Below are positions 45,064-57,316 of a stretch of DNA of 64,000 nt, piece after piece (position 1 is the stretch's first letter; each line of letters opens with the position of its first letter). The position numbers were made by a program, and so were the translations under genes. Under the pieces are notes generated by a model. The model was given only the letters and a program-made list of their open reading frames with translations, did no database searches and was not told the DNA's origin. Source of the DNA: Collybiopsis luxurians FD-317 M1. Taxonomy: Eukaryota; Basidiomycota; Agaricomycetes; Agaricales; Omphalotaceae. The stretch covers positions 447,097 through 511,096 of the forward strand of contig KN834778.1 in the NCBI GenBank assembly GCA_000827265.1, given 5' to 3'.

Positions 45064-47291
45064 TCAAGCTGATGCTTGACGAGAGCCGCCCGGACGGCCA
45101 TGGGTAATTCGATGGTGGTGATGAGTCTCATCAGGTACAGGGAACATACCGCCGGGTGGAAGCGTCAAGCGCGTAGAAACGACAGTGACCTCCAAAGAGG
45201 GTAAAGTAGATATGTCGACTACGTCTCCCGATGTCTATGAAAGTTCCCAATGAGTTCGAAACTCAGCTAGTTAATGATATGGTACTCACTTTCTGTACGC
45301 GCCAATGAAGGTGATCCTTGAGGTATGGCTCAACAACTTGTGGGTCGAACGAGTTCAAGTTGGAAAGTCTGGCGATTCCGTCATTAAGATGCACAAATCC
45401 TTCGAGGACCACATCTTGCTGGCGTCGGCAATTCGCGCATCGTCCAGCAGAACTAAAATGCAACAATGAGCAGGATGGTATAAAGATCATCACTTAGTTA
45501 GACCTACCTGTTTACAAACCCGTGGAACGCTCCGACGAAATGAGAGCTAGTGTTCCATTCGCTCGAATCATTGGGAACACTTCCTAAGAAGAATAGAATT
45601 TTGAAACTTCCGCCAACCTCGTATTTCTTGATGTGAACTCGAGCTGACCATTCCCGGAGGTCTTGCGACTCATCATTTCTCTGTTCCGAAGCCTGGCTTA
45701 CTTGAGCTGCTCCTTCATCATCGTCACCTGGAGTTGATATTTCCCTCGTATTCGCAGTGTGGGTGCCAGTAGTTCGAGCAGCCGGGGGAGCTGATGGGAC
45801 AGATTCCGAAGAAGGCTGCTGGGAAGTGACAGCCAAATTTGTGAAAAGACCTCTCGAAGATCCCCCGTAAAGCTGATTGACTTTCTGAGCAATGGCTGCT
45901 TGGACAGCAGCTGAATTACCCATATCGAGATTGTTGAATTCGGGATACGTATAGTTCATTTTGGTCGTATCGGTCACATTTGCAGAAATCCAGTATGTGG
46001 ACTGGGTGTTCCAGAATGGCGTGAGATCTGACAATTGAACAATATCTTCAATGAACGACAAACTACAAAACAATGAAATCTACTCACTCGTGTTCTTTCC
46101 CACTTCTGTGTCGGTGGGAATGGTCCACGTTCCATCGCCAGAAGGGCCATCAGAGACCCAAACACCAGGGTTCAAAGCGGACCACAACGAAAGCAGTCGG
46201 TCAACTTGAGCATGGTGCATGAAAAAAATAGGGTCAAATGCTGTGGAGAATATCATCTTGTTGTCCAAGTTGAATGAACGAAAATTGTACAAACCAGCGA
46301 CTGATGGGTCAGACATATGTCCATTTCCTCCCACGTCGACATGAATACCGTCATGGATACCTTCGAGGCTATTGCTAGCGCTTCCTCCATCGCCAGGTGT
46401 ATGGTTGCTAAAAGCAGGCCATGTACGCACGCGGGTCAACAAATTGAAGGTCTTAGACCGGATCTGTGGCCCAGCACTTGTCAAAACTCTGTGTGAAAGA
46501 TCAGTATCGGCCTCGCCTAAGAGATGAAAATGAACCCACTGCTTCAATTGCGTAACGCTGTCCTTGGCATTAGGACTTTCGGTCAAAGGGTGTCGAAGAG
46601 TGGTTGGCCAGGAAGAGTAAGGTTCCGGGAACGAAGGATCAATAGGATGGAACGTATAACGTCTAAGGGGATTGGGAACAGATATTCGCTGTCCATTCGG
46701 ATTCGTGATCGTGACTGTATCGAGTGAGATCACTTCAGGAGGAGGAATGGGATTTCGAGCCCAATCCCAGTAAGGCTGACGCAGATTGAGCGCAGCGTTC
46801 TGATACTGAGCTTTGTTGACCGTGTATGTGTTTGCGATACTGATCGCAGCTCTTTGGATGGCTTGCTATCAACAGAACGACTTTAGTTCTGATAAAGCAT
46901 ATAGTTGGTCCGTAAATATACCTCAATCAGCAGAACATATGGACGATGGAAAGTTGGGAATAAAACACTCCCGTGGGTGCAATAGCCTTCCCAAGCGTCA
47001 GGATCAACTGGCTCACTTCCTGAGCCATCCCACGAAATGTACGGGAGTCCGTGAATACCTCCAATCTGGAAGAATGAGTCGATTTCGCTCTGGCTCTTGC
47101 CAGAGTAAATGGATTCTGGAGAAAATCAAATTATTGACGGAATATTTTGAGGAACATTGCTACTCACGCAAGGCGAGAATGTAGAGAGAGAAATGGTCCT
47201 CCTTCTTTACAAAGTCGTTGATTTCGAGGCGATTAGGTGGTGTGCCAGCGGTATGGTCTCCGGTCGCGCCTGTGACAAGATAATGAGACAT
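45064..47291 (-). CDS. Tyrosinase (polyphenol oxidase)
   Basis: Tyrosinase oxidises monophenols and diphenols to quinones for melanin and browning. About eight exons give roughly 640 residues. No signal peptide: it begins [31 protein letters not shown], as fungal cytosolic forms do. CuA is seen in [13 protein letters not shown], the thioether-type Cys-X-His in [18 protein letters not shown]; CuB is in [14 protein letters not shown] and [15 protein letters not shown]. The C-terminal part after about residue 390 has a Ser/Thr-rich linker and a beta domain ([43 protein letters not shown]) that usually covers the active site until proteolysis. The last exon adds [10 protein letters not shown] and a His-rich tail, [11 protein letters not shown]. 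The stop at 45064-45066 depends on the last splice site, which keeps the frame. Confidence 0.93.
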
Positions 47292-48437
47292 TTTTTTGAA
47301 GATACGACTGAGTAAAAAGCTGCTGCTGGGGCTTACAACGACAGGTTCGTTTCGAGCTTTTAACGAAAAGGCTAAGCAGAGTTCCGCCATCCCCATACCG
47401 TAACATCCACGTCAAGCCCCTACTCGTACGTACTTGGCTTGGCTGCACTAAACCCGATTGACTGCATACATCTATCGGATCTTCTTTCTGCTTGCTCCCG
47501 TAAGGTCAACGCCGCTTTCAAGCCACACAGCTTGTAAAGAATTTTCGCTATTACAAACAGATGGTAAATTTAAAAGTCGAGGCGAGATGTGAACAGATAC
47601 TTCCGATGTATACGGATGAGGGATATTAGGTTGAATTCTGCTACTTATTGCTCAATGGGACCACGTCTTCCCCGCGTTCCGGATCGAGAGGTCGATGTCC
47701 AGGGTATTGAGTTGGGGCTTTCGTACGTTCGTATGTGTGTGCATCCGAGTTCATGACCTCAGATTTTCGAAGTTATCAGATTCAATCGGTCACTTTGCAA
47801 TTGTGACTCCAGTGGAATACTAAATGGTACAGCACCAATGTTAGTCTACTACGGAGTACATCATTAGTGACTCCTTTTAGAGTCTTGTTGTTGTTCAATC
47901 CTACTCCGAAGAGAAATAGCCGGTAGCCCCTAATCGAGACCGGTGCGGTCTAATACGTGAAGTTATAGTCGACGGCAAGAGACACACGACGAGTACGGCC
48001 TTACAGCAGTGGCTCAACCAACCACTCAGGATCAGACGTGGCATTCGAGGAAAGTAAACGGCCGCTTTTGGATACTACATATAGCCCGAATCTCAGGCAT
48101 TGACTTGAAGCTCGAAAGTTCAGTGTCTTCTTGCTGTGATTAAGTACCCTAGGCATTCTTTTCCTGATCTGGAACCCTATTCAGATCCAAGGTGAATATA
48201 ACTATCGGTGGCAGTCAGACTCAAATACAACGCGAGTGGAGACCAGCCTTCTGTCAGAATGTCAGAGGCATATTTACAGGTATGTAGGCGACGGTATAAC
48301 AATTACAATATGGAGCGCGTGCACGTACAACGTATACCGTCCAAATGGCGCGATTAAGTATCAAGATAGGTAGGATTAAGTCAATGACCAACGTAAAATG
48401 GCAAGAAGTCCAACTCGAGCGAGGAATCCAGTTGCTT
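47292..48437. other. Intergenic, upstream of tyrosinase
   Basis: I see no believable frame. The side next to 47291 should hold the tyrosinase promoter, and the side next to 48438 the 3' flank of the coiled-coil gene. Confidence 0.5.
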
Positions 48438-49674
48438 TTAGGTAGCAGGTGGTTGTTTTGTGGCCTCGGAGACAGCAGCAATGACCTTGTTGGTCAAGGA
48501 AAGTTTGGACCATAGCATACTGTACAGCTCGGAATCGTACTTTTGGAGATCCTCTGCCAATGCGGAACGCGCCCCTTCAATGTGAGGTTTTACAGCGTTG
48601 TGGACCAGCTGCGTAATCTGGTCTTTCATGTCATCGATAACAGCTTTGGGGTCAAAGGGGGAAGAGGGGGGTGAAACGGGTTTGTCACAGTACGCTTTCA
48701 GGGTAGCCGAGAGTGCTTTGATTTCGTCCTTGTCTTTAGTGCGAGTATTCCCATGCTCTTCGACGCGTACCAGAAGCTGTAATTGAAAACTTAGTAAATG
48801 GGTAAGGCATTCGAAGAATGAGTCACTCACACTTCGAATTACTTCTTCTTGTTCATCTTTTTTCTGCAATAGCGAATGGAACTCATCTTCATCCTTGGCA
48901 TTCTCGTTAATGGCTTCTGCAACCCATTCAGAAACCTCTGAGAGTTCCTCTCCAATACGATTCGTTTCTTCGTGAATGTCATTTACTCGAGCTTCCAGCG
49001 GATTGGCTGCTAGTTCCCCCGCGTCTTTCGCCTGAGCACGATCGTGCGTATATGCCAGCATCACTTCGCGAACTTCTGTCTCCTGGGCTGTGATATTATT
49101 CTCGACCGTAGATACGCGTTCGGCAATAGATTTCAAAGTGACGTGCAGTTCATTTATCTCCTTCGTTTGGGCCAAAAGAGGAGATGTGGAAGAAGCATCT
49201 TCGTACCCAGAAGAGAGGCGCCTTCGTTTAGACGGTATCGAAACATTAGAGTCAACATGGTTTAGGCGTTGCGCTTTCAATGCCTCTGCCTCTGCCAATT
49301 TTTGAGAGAGTTCAGTAGAAAGTTTCTGCAGTTCTACACCCTTTGCGTCCATCTTTTCTACGGCTGCTAGAATTGTATTGAGCGATGAAGTCCCATTTTC
49401 CACGCGTCGATTGTAAGCGGCTTCGAGTTGAGTGTGAACCTGAGCGTACTGGGTCTTGTACTGCTCGAGTTTTGCCTTTTGAACTGGAGTGAGGGGATAA
49501 CGGCTCGAGTGGTTCTCCCATCTGTCCAAGGTGGTTTTCATCTTGGACCACTTTGCATGCCATTCCTGATAATTTGCCTCAATCCTTGGAGAGAAAATTG
49601 ATTATAATGTCGACGAAACTAAAGATCACTCACTGGCTTTGTTCTTCCAAGCTGACCGACTGTCTGAGGTCCAT
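48438..49674 (-). CDS. Coiled-coil protein of unknown function
   Basis: Three exons give about 375 residues. The first exon (MDLRQSVSLEEQSQ) joins across a GTGAGT intron to EANYQEWHAKWSKMKTTL. Most of the protein is heptad-type coiled coil rich in Glu/Lys/Ala/Leu, broken by a basic patch SIPSKRRRLSSG that could be a nuclear signal. Another intron lies near 48835-48780. Pro-rich SPPSSPFDP precedes the last helical part. I do not recognise a family; size, coil content and the basic patch would suit a kinetochore, spindle-pole or nuclear scaffold, but this is a guess. It diverges from CCT1 with 110 bp between starts. Confidence 0.75.
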
Positions 49675-49784
49675 GAGAAAATAGTGATGGGAATTGATAC
49701 AATGGGTACCGCGTCGTGGATTGCTTTGGTAAGCGGCGCGAAAGCTTTTCCTTCCAATTCTCATTCTTGGATCCATCTTGTCCA

Positions 49785-51824
49785 ATGTTTCAAAGGGACC
49801 CTAGAGCTGGAGCATTCTTAGGTGGCGACCGGGTGTCGGGGCAGGATATCAGAGACCAAAATGGTGCGTAAGGAAGGCTCAATCATTCTCAGTAACACTG
49901 ATCATGTTCAGTCATCGCCGCCTTATCCATTGCAAATACCTTGAAGAGCTCCCTGGGACCGCTTGGTCTCGACAAAATGCTTGTAGACAACATCGGGGTG
50001 CGTTCAAATGCCTGAATAATACCGTCTCATCGTGCTCACCTGTCTTTTCTATTCAGGAAGTCACGATTTCAAACGATGGTGCTACAATTTTATCTCTTCT
50101 ATCCGTTGAGAATCCTGCAGGACGCGTATTCGTTGACCTTGCTCAAAAACAGGACAAAGAAGTCGGGGATGGCACCACTTCCGTCGTGATCATCGCCGCC
50201 GAACTGCTTCGTCGCGCCAACGAGCTCGTCAAAGCCAAAATTCATCCCACCACCATAATCACCGGTTACCGTTTGGCTTGCCGGGAAGCAGTGAAATTTA
50301 TGCAAGATCAGTTGAGCATTAAGGTAGATGTTCTTGGAAGGGATGCTTTGATCAACACTGCAAAGACGACCATGTCGAGCAAAATCATTGGAAAGTAAGC
50401 CAGCTCAATCATCTTTTTATCGACTTTCTAATTCATTCCACCTCAGTGATGATGATATATTCGCCCCAATGGCTGTCGATGCTATGCTTGCAGTGAAAAC
50501 TATAAATTTAAGAGGCGACATCAAATATCCTGTAAAAGCGGTCAATGTCCTCAAGGCACACGGAAGAAGCGCACGAGAATCACTATACGTGCAAGGATAT
50601 GCTCTGAACTGTACGATCGCTAGTCAAGGTGTGTCCTATTTAGCTCATATTCACCCATCTTTAATATATGATCTATAGCGATGAAAAAGCGAATAACCAA
50701 CGCCAAAATCGCATGTCTGGATATGAATTTACAAAAAGCCCGTATGCAGCTTGGCGTCCAGATTTTGGTAGATGATCCTAATCAGCTCGAGGAAATTCGA
50801 AAGCGGTATGTTCTCCAATTTCCTTTTTTCCCGGAGATCATGGATACCCATTCTTTGGTAGGGAATCCGAAATCACCATCGAACGCATTCGAAAGATTCT
50901 GGGAGCAGGAGCCAACGTTGTCCTAACTACTAAGGGCATTGATGACTTGTGTTTGAAGGAGTTTGTTGAAGCTGGAGCCATGGCTGTTCGAAGATGTAGG
51001 AAGGAGGATTTGCGAAGGATCGCAAAAGCCACTGGTGGTCAACTCATCTCAACTCTTGCAAATCTAGAGGGAGAGGAGAGCTTCGAAGCCAGCTATCTTG
51101 GGACAGCAGAAGAGGTTGTTCAAGAGAGGATCTCTGATGACGAACTCATCTTAATCAAAGGGACGAAGGTCGTCAGCTCCTCTTCTATTGTCCTCCGTGG
51201 GGCAAACGATTACATGCTCGATGAGATGGAGAGAGCACTGCACGATACATTATCTGTTATTAAGCGTACTCTAGAGAGCGGAGCTGTGGTCCCTGGCGGT
51301 GGTGCTGTTGAGTCAGCACTAAGCATTTATTTGGAGAACTTCGCAACAACATTGGTATGTTTTTATAGTTGATCTCAACGCTCTCAACCTCCTAACTTTT
51401 CCAACAGGGCTCGCGGGAACAATTGGCGATTGCTGAATTCGCCAGTGCACTCTTGTCCATACCCAAGACGCTGGCAGTAAACGCCGCAAAAGATTCGACC
51501 GATCTCGTCGCGAAACTACGTTCATATCATCACGTTGCTCAAAATGCACCTGTCGGGGACCCGAAGAAGGCTCTCTTGCGTTACGGCCTTGATCTCATGT
51601 CTGGTGATGTTCGAGACAACGTTGCTGCCGGAGTGCTCGAGCCAACAATGAGCAAAATCAAGAGTTTGAAATCCGCTTACGAGGCGGCGGTGTCTCTTTT
51701 GAGAATAGATGATGCTATACAGTGCATTCCGGGTATGTTGCATCTTAAGACTGTGATTCCAGATGATTTAACTTTTCCTTATCTTTTAGAATCAAAAGGC
51801 GATCAGGATCCTCATGGTCACTAG
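49785..51824 (+). CDS. TCP1: Chaperonin CCT subunit alpha (TCP-1 alpha)
   Basis: CCT1 is one of eight subunits of the cytosolic ring chaperonin that folds actin and tubulin. The first exon, 49785-49863 ([25 protein letters not shown]), joins to [20 protein letters not shown], then [19 protein letters not shown], and the ATP-binding [16 protein letters not shown]. Alpha-specific sequence is seen in [20 protein letters not shown] and [49 protein letters not shown] and [16 protein letters not shown]. The length is about 555 residues. The intron between CIP and [11 protein letters not shown] gives the usual short end. The start fits the length of other CCT1 N-termini. All parts are intact. Confidence 0.95.
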
Positions 51825-52091
51825 TTTGATTCTAAGTATCGGTGTATGTGCATTCAAGTGTAGAGTTAGAATAGTGTTACGAGATGAGCGTCATGTTGAA
51901 GAATGGGCTTTAGTAGCTGCACAATGCACATCGCTTGGTTCGCGTTGAAATTGGTCACGAGGAAGTCACAGGCTCTCTTAACGACAATCCCACACCGGGT
52001 ACTTGTTTTCCGAAGATGCCGTTTCCCCTATAAGAATCAAGTATTACGATAATGTCTTCCTTCTTCCCCGACGGTCATCAATTCAGACACC

Positions 52092-53442
52092 ATGAGCACG
52101 GTTAGCGTCAACGTCGATGGCGGAATTGCTACAATCACATTCAATCGCCCAAAGTCGTATAACGCAATCACTGTTGAAGGTTGTCTTGATTACCTGATTG
52201 GACCAGTACTTGAATCTGAAGCGGTCCCCAGACTACGATGCCTTTGCAAACGCGTTGAGAAATATTGACAAGAGAGACGACGTTATAGTCACGGTCTGGC
52301 AAGGTGCGTGTTTCGTCACGGTAGCGAGGTTAACTTTAAGCTGTTTAAGTGTAGCAACTGGGAAGTGGTTTTGTGCGTGAGTTTCGTCATTCTAAACGCT
52401 GGAGACACAGATGCGAACCATTGCTCTGTCCAGTGGCACCGATGTCAAGGATAGAACCCCGCCGCAGTCCAACACTTTGCGAGAGCAATTTTTGAAGAGG
52501 ATTGCGCATACAACGACTGACTGTGGTCAAGCTGTAAGCGCTACCAGTTCTGAAGGTGCCATGGATTTTCACGCAGATATCAGCTATACTCCCATAGCAA
52601 AGTGTTGGTTGCTGCCCTGAACGGCCCTGTTATGGGTACTTAACATCCATTGCTTCCTGCTTCGGATGCTTTACTGAGATTTTGCTGTTGTAGGAATTGC
52701 TGCGGGTATGCTTCTACAGCATTACCGCGTCCAACGTTAGACCTGACATTCCACTTTCAAGCATTTTTGGGATATTTTGATTTCATATTCTCCGTTCCAG
52801 ATGCGTGGCTCTCCGTACCATTCACTTTCCTAGGCAAGTCAGTCTCCGCGTCGTGATGTATGAAATACTCAGCTGATCTATACAGGTATCATATCGGAAG
52901 GAGGTTCAAGCGTAAGCTTCATCAACAGAAGTAAGTTTTGGTTGTAGTTCATTTGTTCTCGCCCTCATTTTGGTCAATTGCAGTGGGCCCTGCGAGAGCC
53001 AATGAAGTATTGCTTTGGGGAAAGAAAAAAACCGCTCAGGAGTTGGTAGCATGCAACTTTATCAAGTAAATCTGCCTTCGTTCCATTGATAATCGTTTCC
53101 TAATCTTGAAGTGATTAATAGTGAAATATTTCCTTCCAAGTCAACCGAGGAGTTTCACGCTACTGTGCGCTCTCATTTGCTTCAGCAATTAGACGGCCTT
53201 GATCCTGCTGCCGTGCTTTCCGTCAAAAAGCTGCTCCGTGCAGGCTTGAATGAGAAGAACGACCCCAACGCTGTTAATCTAAGGGAGAGTTATGGTAAGT
53301 CGCCCTTATCCTCGACTACCTATGCTCTGACGAAGTTTGACATATTGGCGCAAATGTAGCTCAAGCAGAGCGATTCGCAAGTGGAATTCCCGAACGACAA
53401 TTCGGTCGAATAGCTAGGAAAGAGATCAGACATAAACTGTAG
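52092..53442 (+). CDS. Enoyl-CoA hydratase/isomerase, peroxisomal type
   Basis: This crotonase-fold enzyme most resembles delta3,delta2-enoyl-CoA isomerases that let unsaturated fatty acids enter beta-oxidation. Ten or so short exons join to MSTVSVNVDGGIATITFNRP, SYNAITVE, DYDAFANALRNIDKRDDVIV, WFCAGTDVKDRTP (oxyanion-hole block), LYSHSKVLVAALNGPVMGIA (second oxyanion block), LGYFDFIFSVPDAWLSVPF, GIISEGGSSVSFINRMGPAR and NEIFPSK. About 270 residues. The intron at 52834-52885 has a GCAAGT donor (GC-AG). The C-terminus is RHKL, close to a PTS1 peroxisome signal (SKL-like), which supports a peroxisomal location. Substrate range cannot be told from sequence. Confidence 0.85.
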
Positions 53443-54365
53443 ATAGCTGATCAATCCCGAATACATCTACAGTGACTGCAAGTCAAAATAGTTTCGCTAA
53501 TGGCACCTGTACAGTCTAGTACTACGGCCCCCGTGGACCCTGCGTATCTTTATCTAATTATCTTTAGCTGGTCAAAAAATTGCCTCTAGCCCTACCGCCA
53601 TCGTGCCCAGCTGCCCAGCCCAAGGGTAGAGATCTAATAGAGGGTTACAGATGACTGCAAGGATTTGTCATCAGCTGTGTCATTGTGTTAGTCGTGTCGG
53701 TGGAGTTACCTTCTCGATCTTCGGCTCTATGTAAGCCTTGGGGACAGCAACTCCGGGCAACGTGAACTGCGATACGTCGATGTTGAGCAAAATATCGCAG
53801 CTCTGACATCTTCGTTTGCTTACGAGTAAATCTTGAGTTCAACACATTCCTGGCTCATTGAAGACATTTCGAACATTCTACGTAGTAGTAACTACTAACC
53901 TCGCAGACAAATGTGAAATTGCAGTTTATTACAAGTTGGAAGTTCCTGTGCCTTGCACCAATGTACCGGTGTATCGGTGTATGTATCGATTTCAATGATG
54001 GTCATGTAGGACTTTTCGGAACTTCAGTGGGCATCCGACTTGTTTGCGGCTCCTGCTATCCAAGAGGGTATGGCCGCGGGATCATATCGTTAAAATTGTA
54101 TTACCAGATTTCAGCCTTAAGATTTTCAGTTCTAACTTCTCCTGACTATGTACGCGAAAGTTGGCGAGCCAAGCCAAGCCAAGCAAGGCCAAGACTGTTA
54201 AACTTATATAGCTCGGACGGGTTCAGGGCGAGGTTACAGCCTTGTTATCTTTTCGCGCAAATGTTTAAAGACCTCCACCTCGTGATGGGAGGCTATGGCG
54301 CCATATAAGTATCATATTCGCATATTGAATGAGGGTGTCCGGAACTCTCGTACTCCTCGACGCGA
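53443..54365. other. Intergenic before the amino-acid permease
   Basis: No gene is supported. Around 54,165-54,195 there is an imperfect run of GCCAA repeats, and an ATATAAG box at about 54,303 lies some 60 bp before the permease ATG. Confidence 0.5.
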
Positions 54366-56982
54366 ATGGCAGACGAAAAAATACTCCAGGACGAAAGGAG
54401 CCTTCAAGACAGCAATTCTTTTGGATCGGAGAATAATGTCGAGCATGGAGAGCACACCCTGCATCGGGGGCTGAAGGCCCGCCAAATCTCCATGATAGCG
54501 GTGAGTTTCCGGTTAGCACCTGCAAGATATCATCTCTGATAATGTCTTGAAGCTGGGTGGTGCGGTAGGAACCGGTCTTATCATTGGGTCTGGGACAGCA
54601 TTACAGAGGGGCGGTCCACTAGGCTTGCTACTTGGATATTCAGTAATGGGGTTAACATGTTGGTACGTAACCTTGCCTCAAAGATCGATGTTCAGACTCA
54701 CTTATTGCGTGGGACAGGTGCGTCATGGTAGGACTTGGAGAAATGGCGGCTTTTTTGCCTCATAAGAATGGCTTCGCCGGCAAGTGGCCAGTGATTGCTC
54801 AAGCGAGTAGAATACTTATGTGCATTTCATATACAGGTTACGGGTCGCGATTTGTGGATCCCGCGTTGGGTTTCGCCTTGGGCTGGAATTATCTCTTGAA
54901 ATACGTGAGTAAAAATTCTCTGCTACGGCAGGCGCATCTAATAGCGAATACTCTCATAGTTGATCACTACTCCGAACAATATCAACGCCGCTGGGGTTGT
55001 TATTCAGGTGCGTGGGCCTCTGAAGGCTCTGAATATTTTACCGAATATGTGCCAACAGTATTGGAATGATTCGATAAACATCGCTGTCTGGATGGGTATA
55101 TCGCTATTCCCAACCCCTTTGGATGATGACTGATCCTTTTTTTCTTTTACAGTTGTGTTTATTGTCTTTAGTGTGTTAAAACGCTAGTAAATATCTGTTA
55201 CTTTCTCATTTCTTTTACAGTATTTCTAGTGAACATGCTGGGTGTCAGAGTTTTTGGCGAGCTTGAGTTTTGGTTCTCCAGCATCAAGGTGGTAGCTCTC
55301 GTAGGACTCATTTTAATGGGTATCATCATTGATTTAGGTGCGTCTGATTTGTTCGTTGTAGATGTCTTTTTGAGGGTAAACATAACAGGAGGAAACCCAA
55401 AACATGATAGAATCGGATTTAGGTAAGAATGGCTCCCCAAGCTTGATGGCCATACAACTACTGACGGTTTTCGGTTTTTCAAGATACTGGGATCCTCCCT
55501 ACGGTCCAATGGGGTCTTATCTCAAGTCTCAAGTACATAACGGGCATCTAGCCACGTTCCTGGGCTTTTGGGCAACCCTTACAAACGCCTTATTTGCTTA
55601 CATTGGGACCGAACTTGTCGGGGTAAGTCTTCGTGACTTGGGCCTGTATTGGATTTGTATTCATATGTCAACCGATAGGTAACTGTTGGAGAAGTCAGTG
55701 GATAATTTTTCTAGATCAACGCACTCGAACTTAGTCATTTCTAGGCTGAAAATCCTCGAAAGACTATCCCAAAGGCCATCAGGCAGACCTTCTTCCGTAT
55801 CCTGGTGTTCTACGTAGGCGGTGTGTTCGTCATTGGTCTGGTCGTTCCAAGCACAGACAATTCTCTGTTTTTGGCGACCAAATCGAAAACAGGAGGTAGG
55901 TCTGCAGTATTTGGAACGGACAGCACGCTAAATATGACCGTGTCTCTAGCCGCGGCTTCTCCCTTCGTTGTTGGTTAGTCGAATTTTTCAACTGATCGCG
56001 TATCTGTCGCTTACCGTGTCTTCCGATATAAGCTACAACCCTCGCCGGTATCAAAGTGCTAAACCATGTCATTAATGCTGTGATCCTGATCTTCACGCTC
56101 AGTGCTGCGAATTCAGATCTCTACATCGGTTCTCGAACTTTATACGGCCTTGCTATTGAAGGGAAAGCCCCAAAAATATTCCGTAAGGTAAATCGGATGG
56201 GAGTGCCGTATCCTTCTTTGATTCTTTGCACAATGTGAGTAGCAAATATTTTTAAGGAATAGAATCTGCTCTAATTCTCGTTCATCCGATTTTTTTCACT
56301 CTCCTTCCTCATACGGTCCTTTGGTGACATTGCTGCAGCTTCTGTGGGCTTGTCTTTCTTAACGTAGCTAGCGGCGGGGCTAAAGGTCGGAAACTTCGTT
56401 TTATATTGTTGATAAACCCTCATATGTTGTGTACTCAGTATTCACGTGGGGTGTTGCACTGGTATCTACTTTCGGTGCCATCACTTGGATGTGCTTAGCA
56501 TTCTCTCATATGTGTGTTTTTCTCCTATACTGATTCTTGAATGCTGATCCTCTCCAACAGCCGTTTCATGCGAGCCTTAGAAGCACAAGGAATATCTCGC
56601 CATACTCTTCCATATAAAGCGCCATTCCAACCTTATGCTTCTTGGTTTGCCCTCATCTTTACTGGAATTGTCATCTTTTTCAAAGGGTTCGATGGTTTCT
56701 TACCTTGGACACCCGCTACCTTTATCACCTCGTGCGTCTTCACCTAACCTTTGGTTTCTCCTCATAATACGTCTTTTAATCTATTTCATCTCTTCCAGAT
56801 ACATTGGCATTCCAATCGTCTTTCTCTTGTGGCTTGGATACAAGATATATTATAGGACGCGTATGATTCCATCCGAGAAGGTGGATTTGGTGACCGGAGT
56901 GAGATCATTTACTGAGGAGTATCCGGAAGAAAAGGTGAATAAAGATGTAGGAAGGCTAAGGCGGATCTGGGACAATATTTAG
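54366..56982 (+). CDS. Amino-acid permease (YAT family)
   Basis: This is a proton-coupled plasma-membrane amino-acid transporter with 12 expected spans. About ten short introns; roughly 560 residues. After a hydrophilic N-terminus (MADEKILQDERS, HRGLKARQISMIA) the first span has LGGAVGTGLIIGSGTALQRG, the family's substrate-binding loop. Further blocks are GLGEMAAFLPHKNGFAG, VDPALGFALGWNYLLKY, FWATLTNALFAYIGTELVGV, ENPRKTIPKAI, AANSDLYIGSRTLYGLA, GKAPKIFRKVNRMGVPYPSL and ISRHTLPYKAPFQPYASWFA, all typical. The C-terminus ends RIWDNI. The substrate cannot be told; broad-range permeases of this group are common in basidiomycetes. The exon between about 54,720 and 54,905 contains one border I placed by family pattern. 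Confidence 0.9.
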
Positions 56983-57316
56983 CTTTCACTGCTTTCTAAA
57001 TTCATTTCTCCGCCCGATTTTGGAATGAGGACGAACGCTTTGACATTTCCTTATATGCCTTGATCTGAGTCGGACCGGCTGCGAGACACAATGACTGCCA
57101 GGTATCCCTTTGCTTGAACTTCTGCCAATGATCTAGCTGAATGAAGATGCATTATCAACAAAAGCTAATACATTGACTATGGGATCTGAGGGCGGAGAGC
57201 ATTTCTCAAAAATTCGCAGGGATGGCAGTTGTCCAGTCGTGGGAACCGAATGTAATTATAAGACGCCCCATCATCGGGCGGAACTAATACTTAGCTTTTC
57301 TACTCATTTGTGTACC
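56983..57316. other. Intergenic with TATA box before BCKDH E2
   Basis: A TATAAGA element at about 57,258 lies some 58 bp before the ATG at 57317. Nothing else stands out. Confidence 0.45.
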
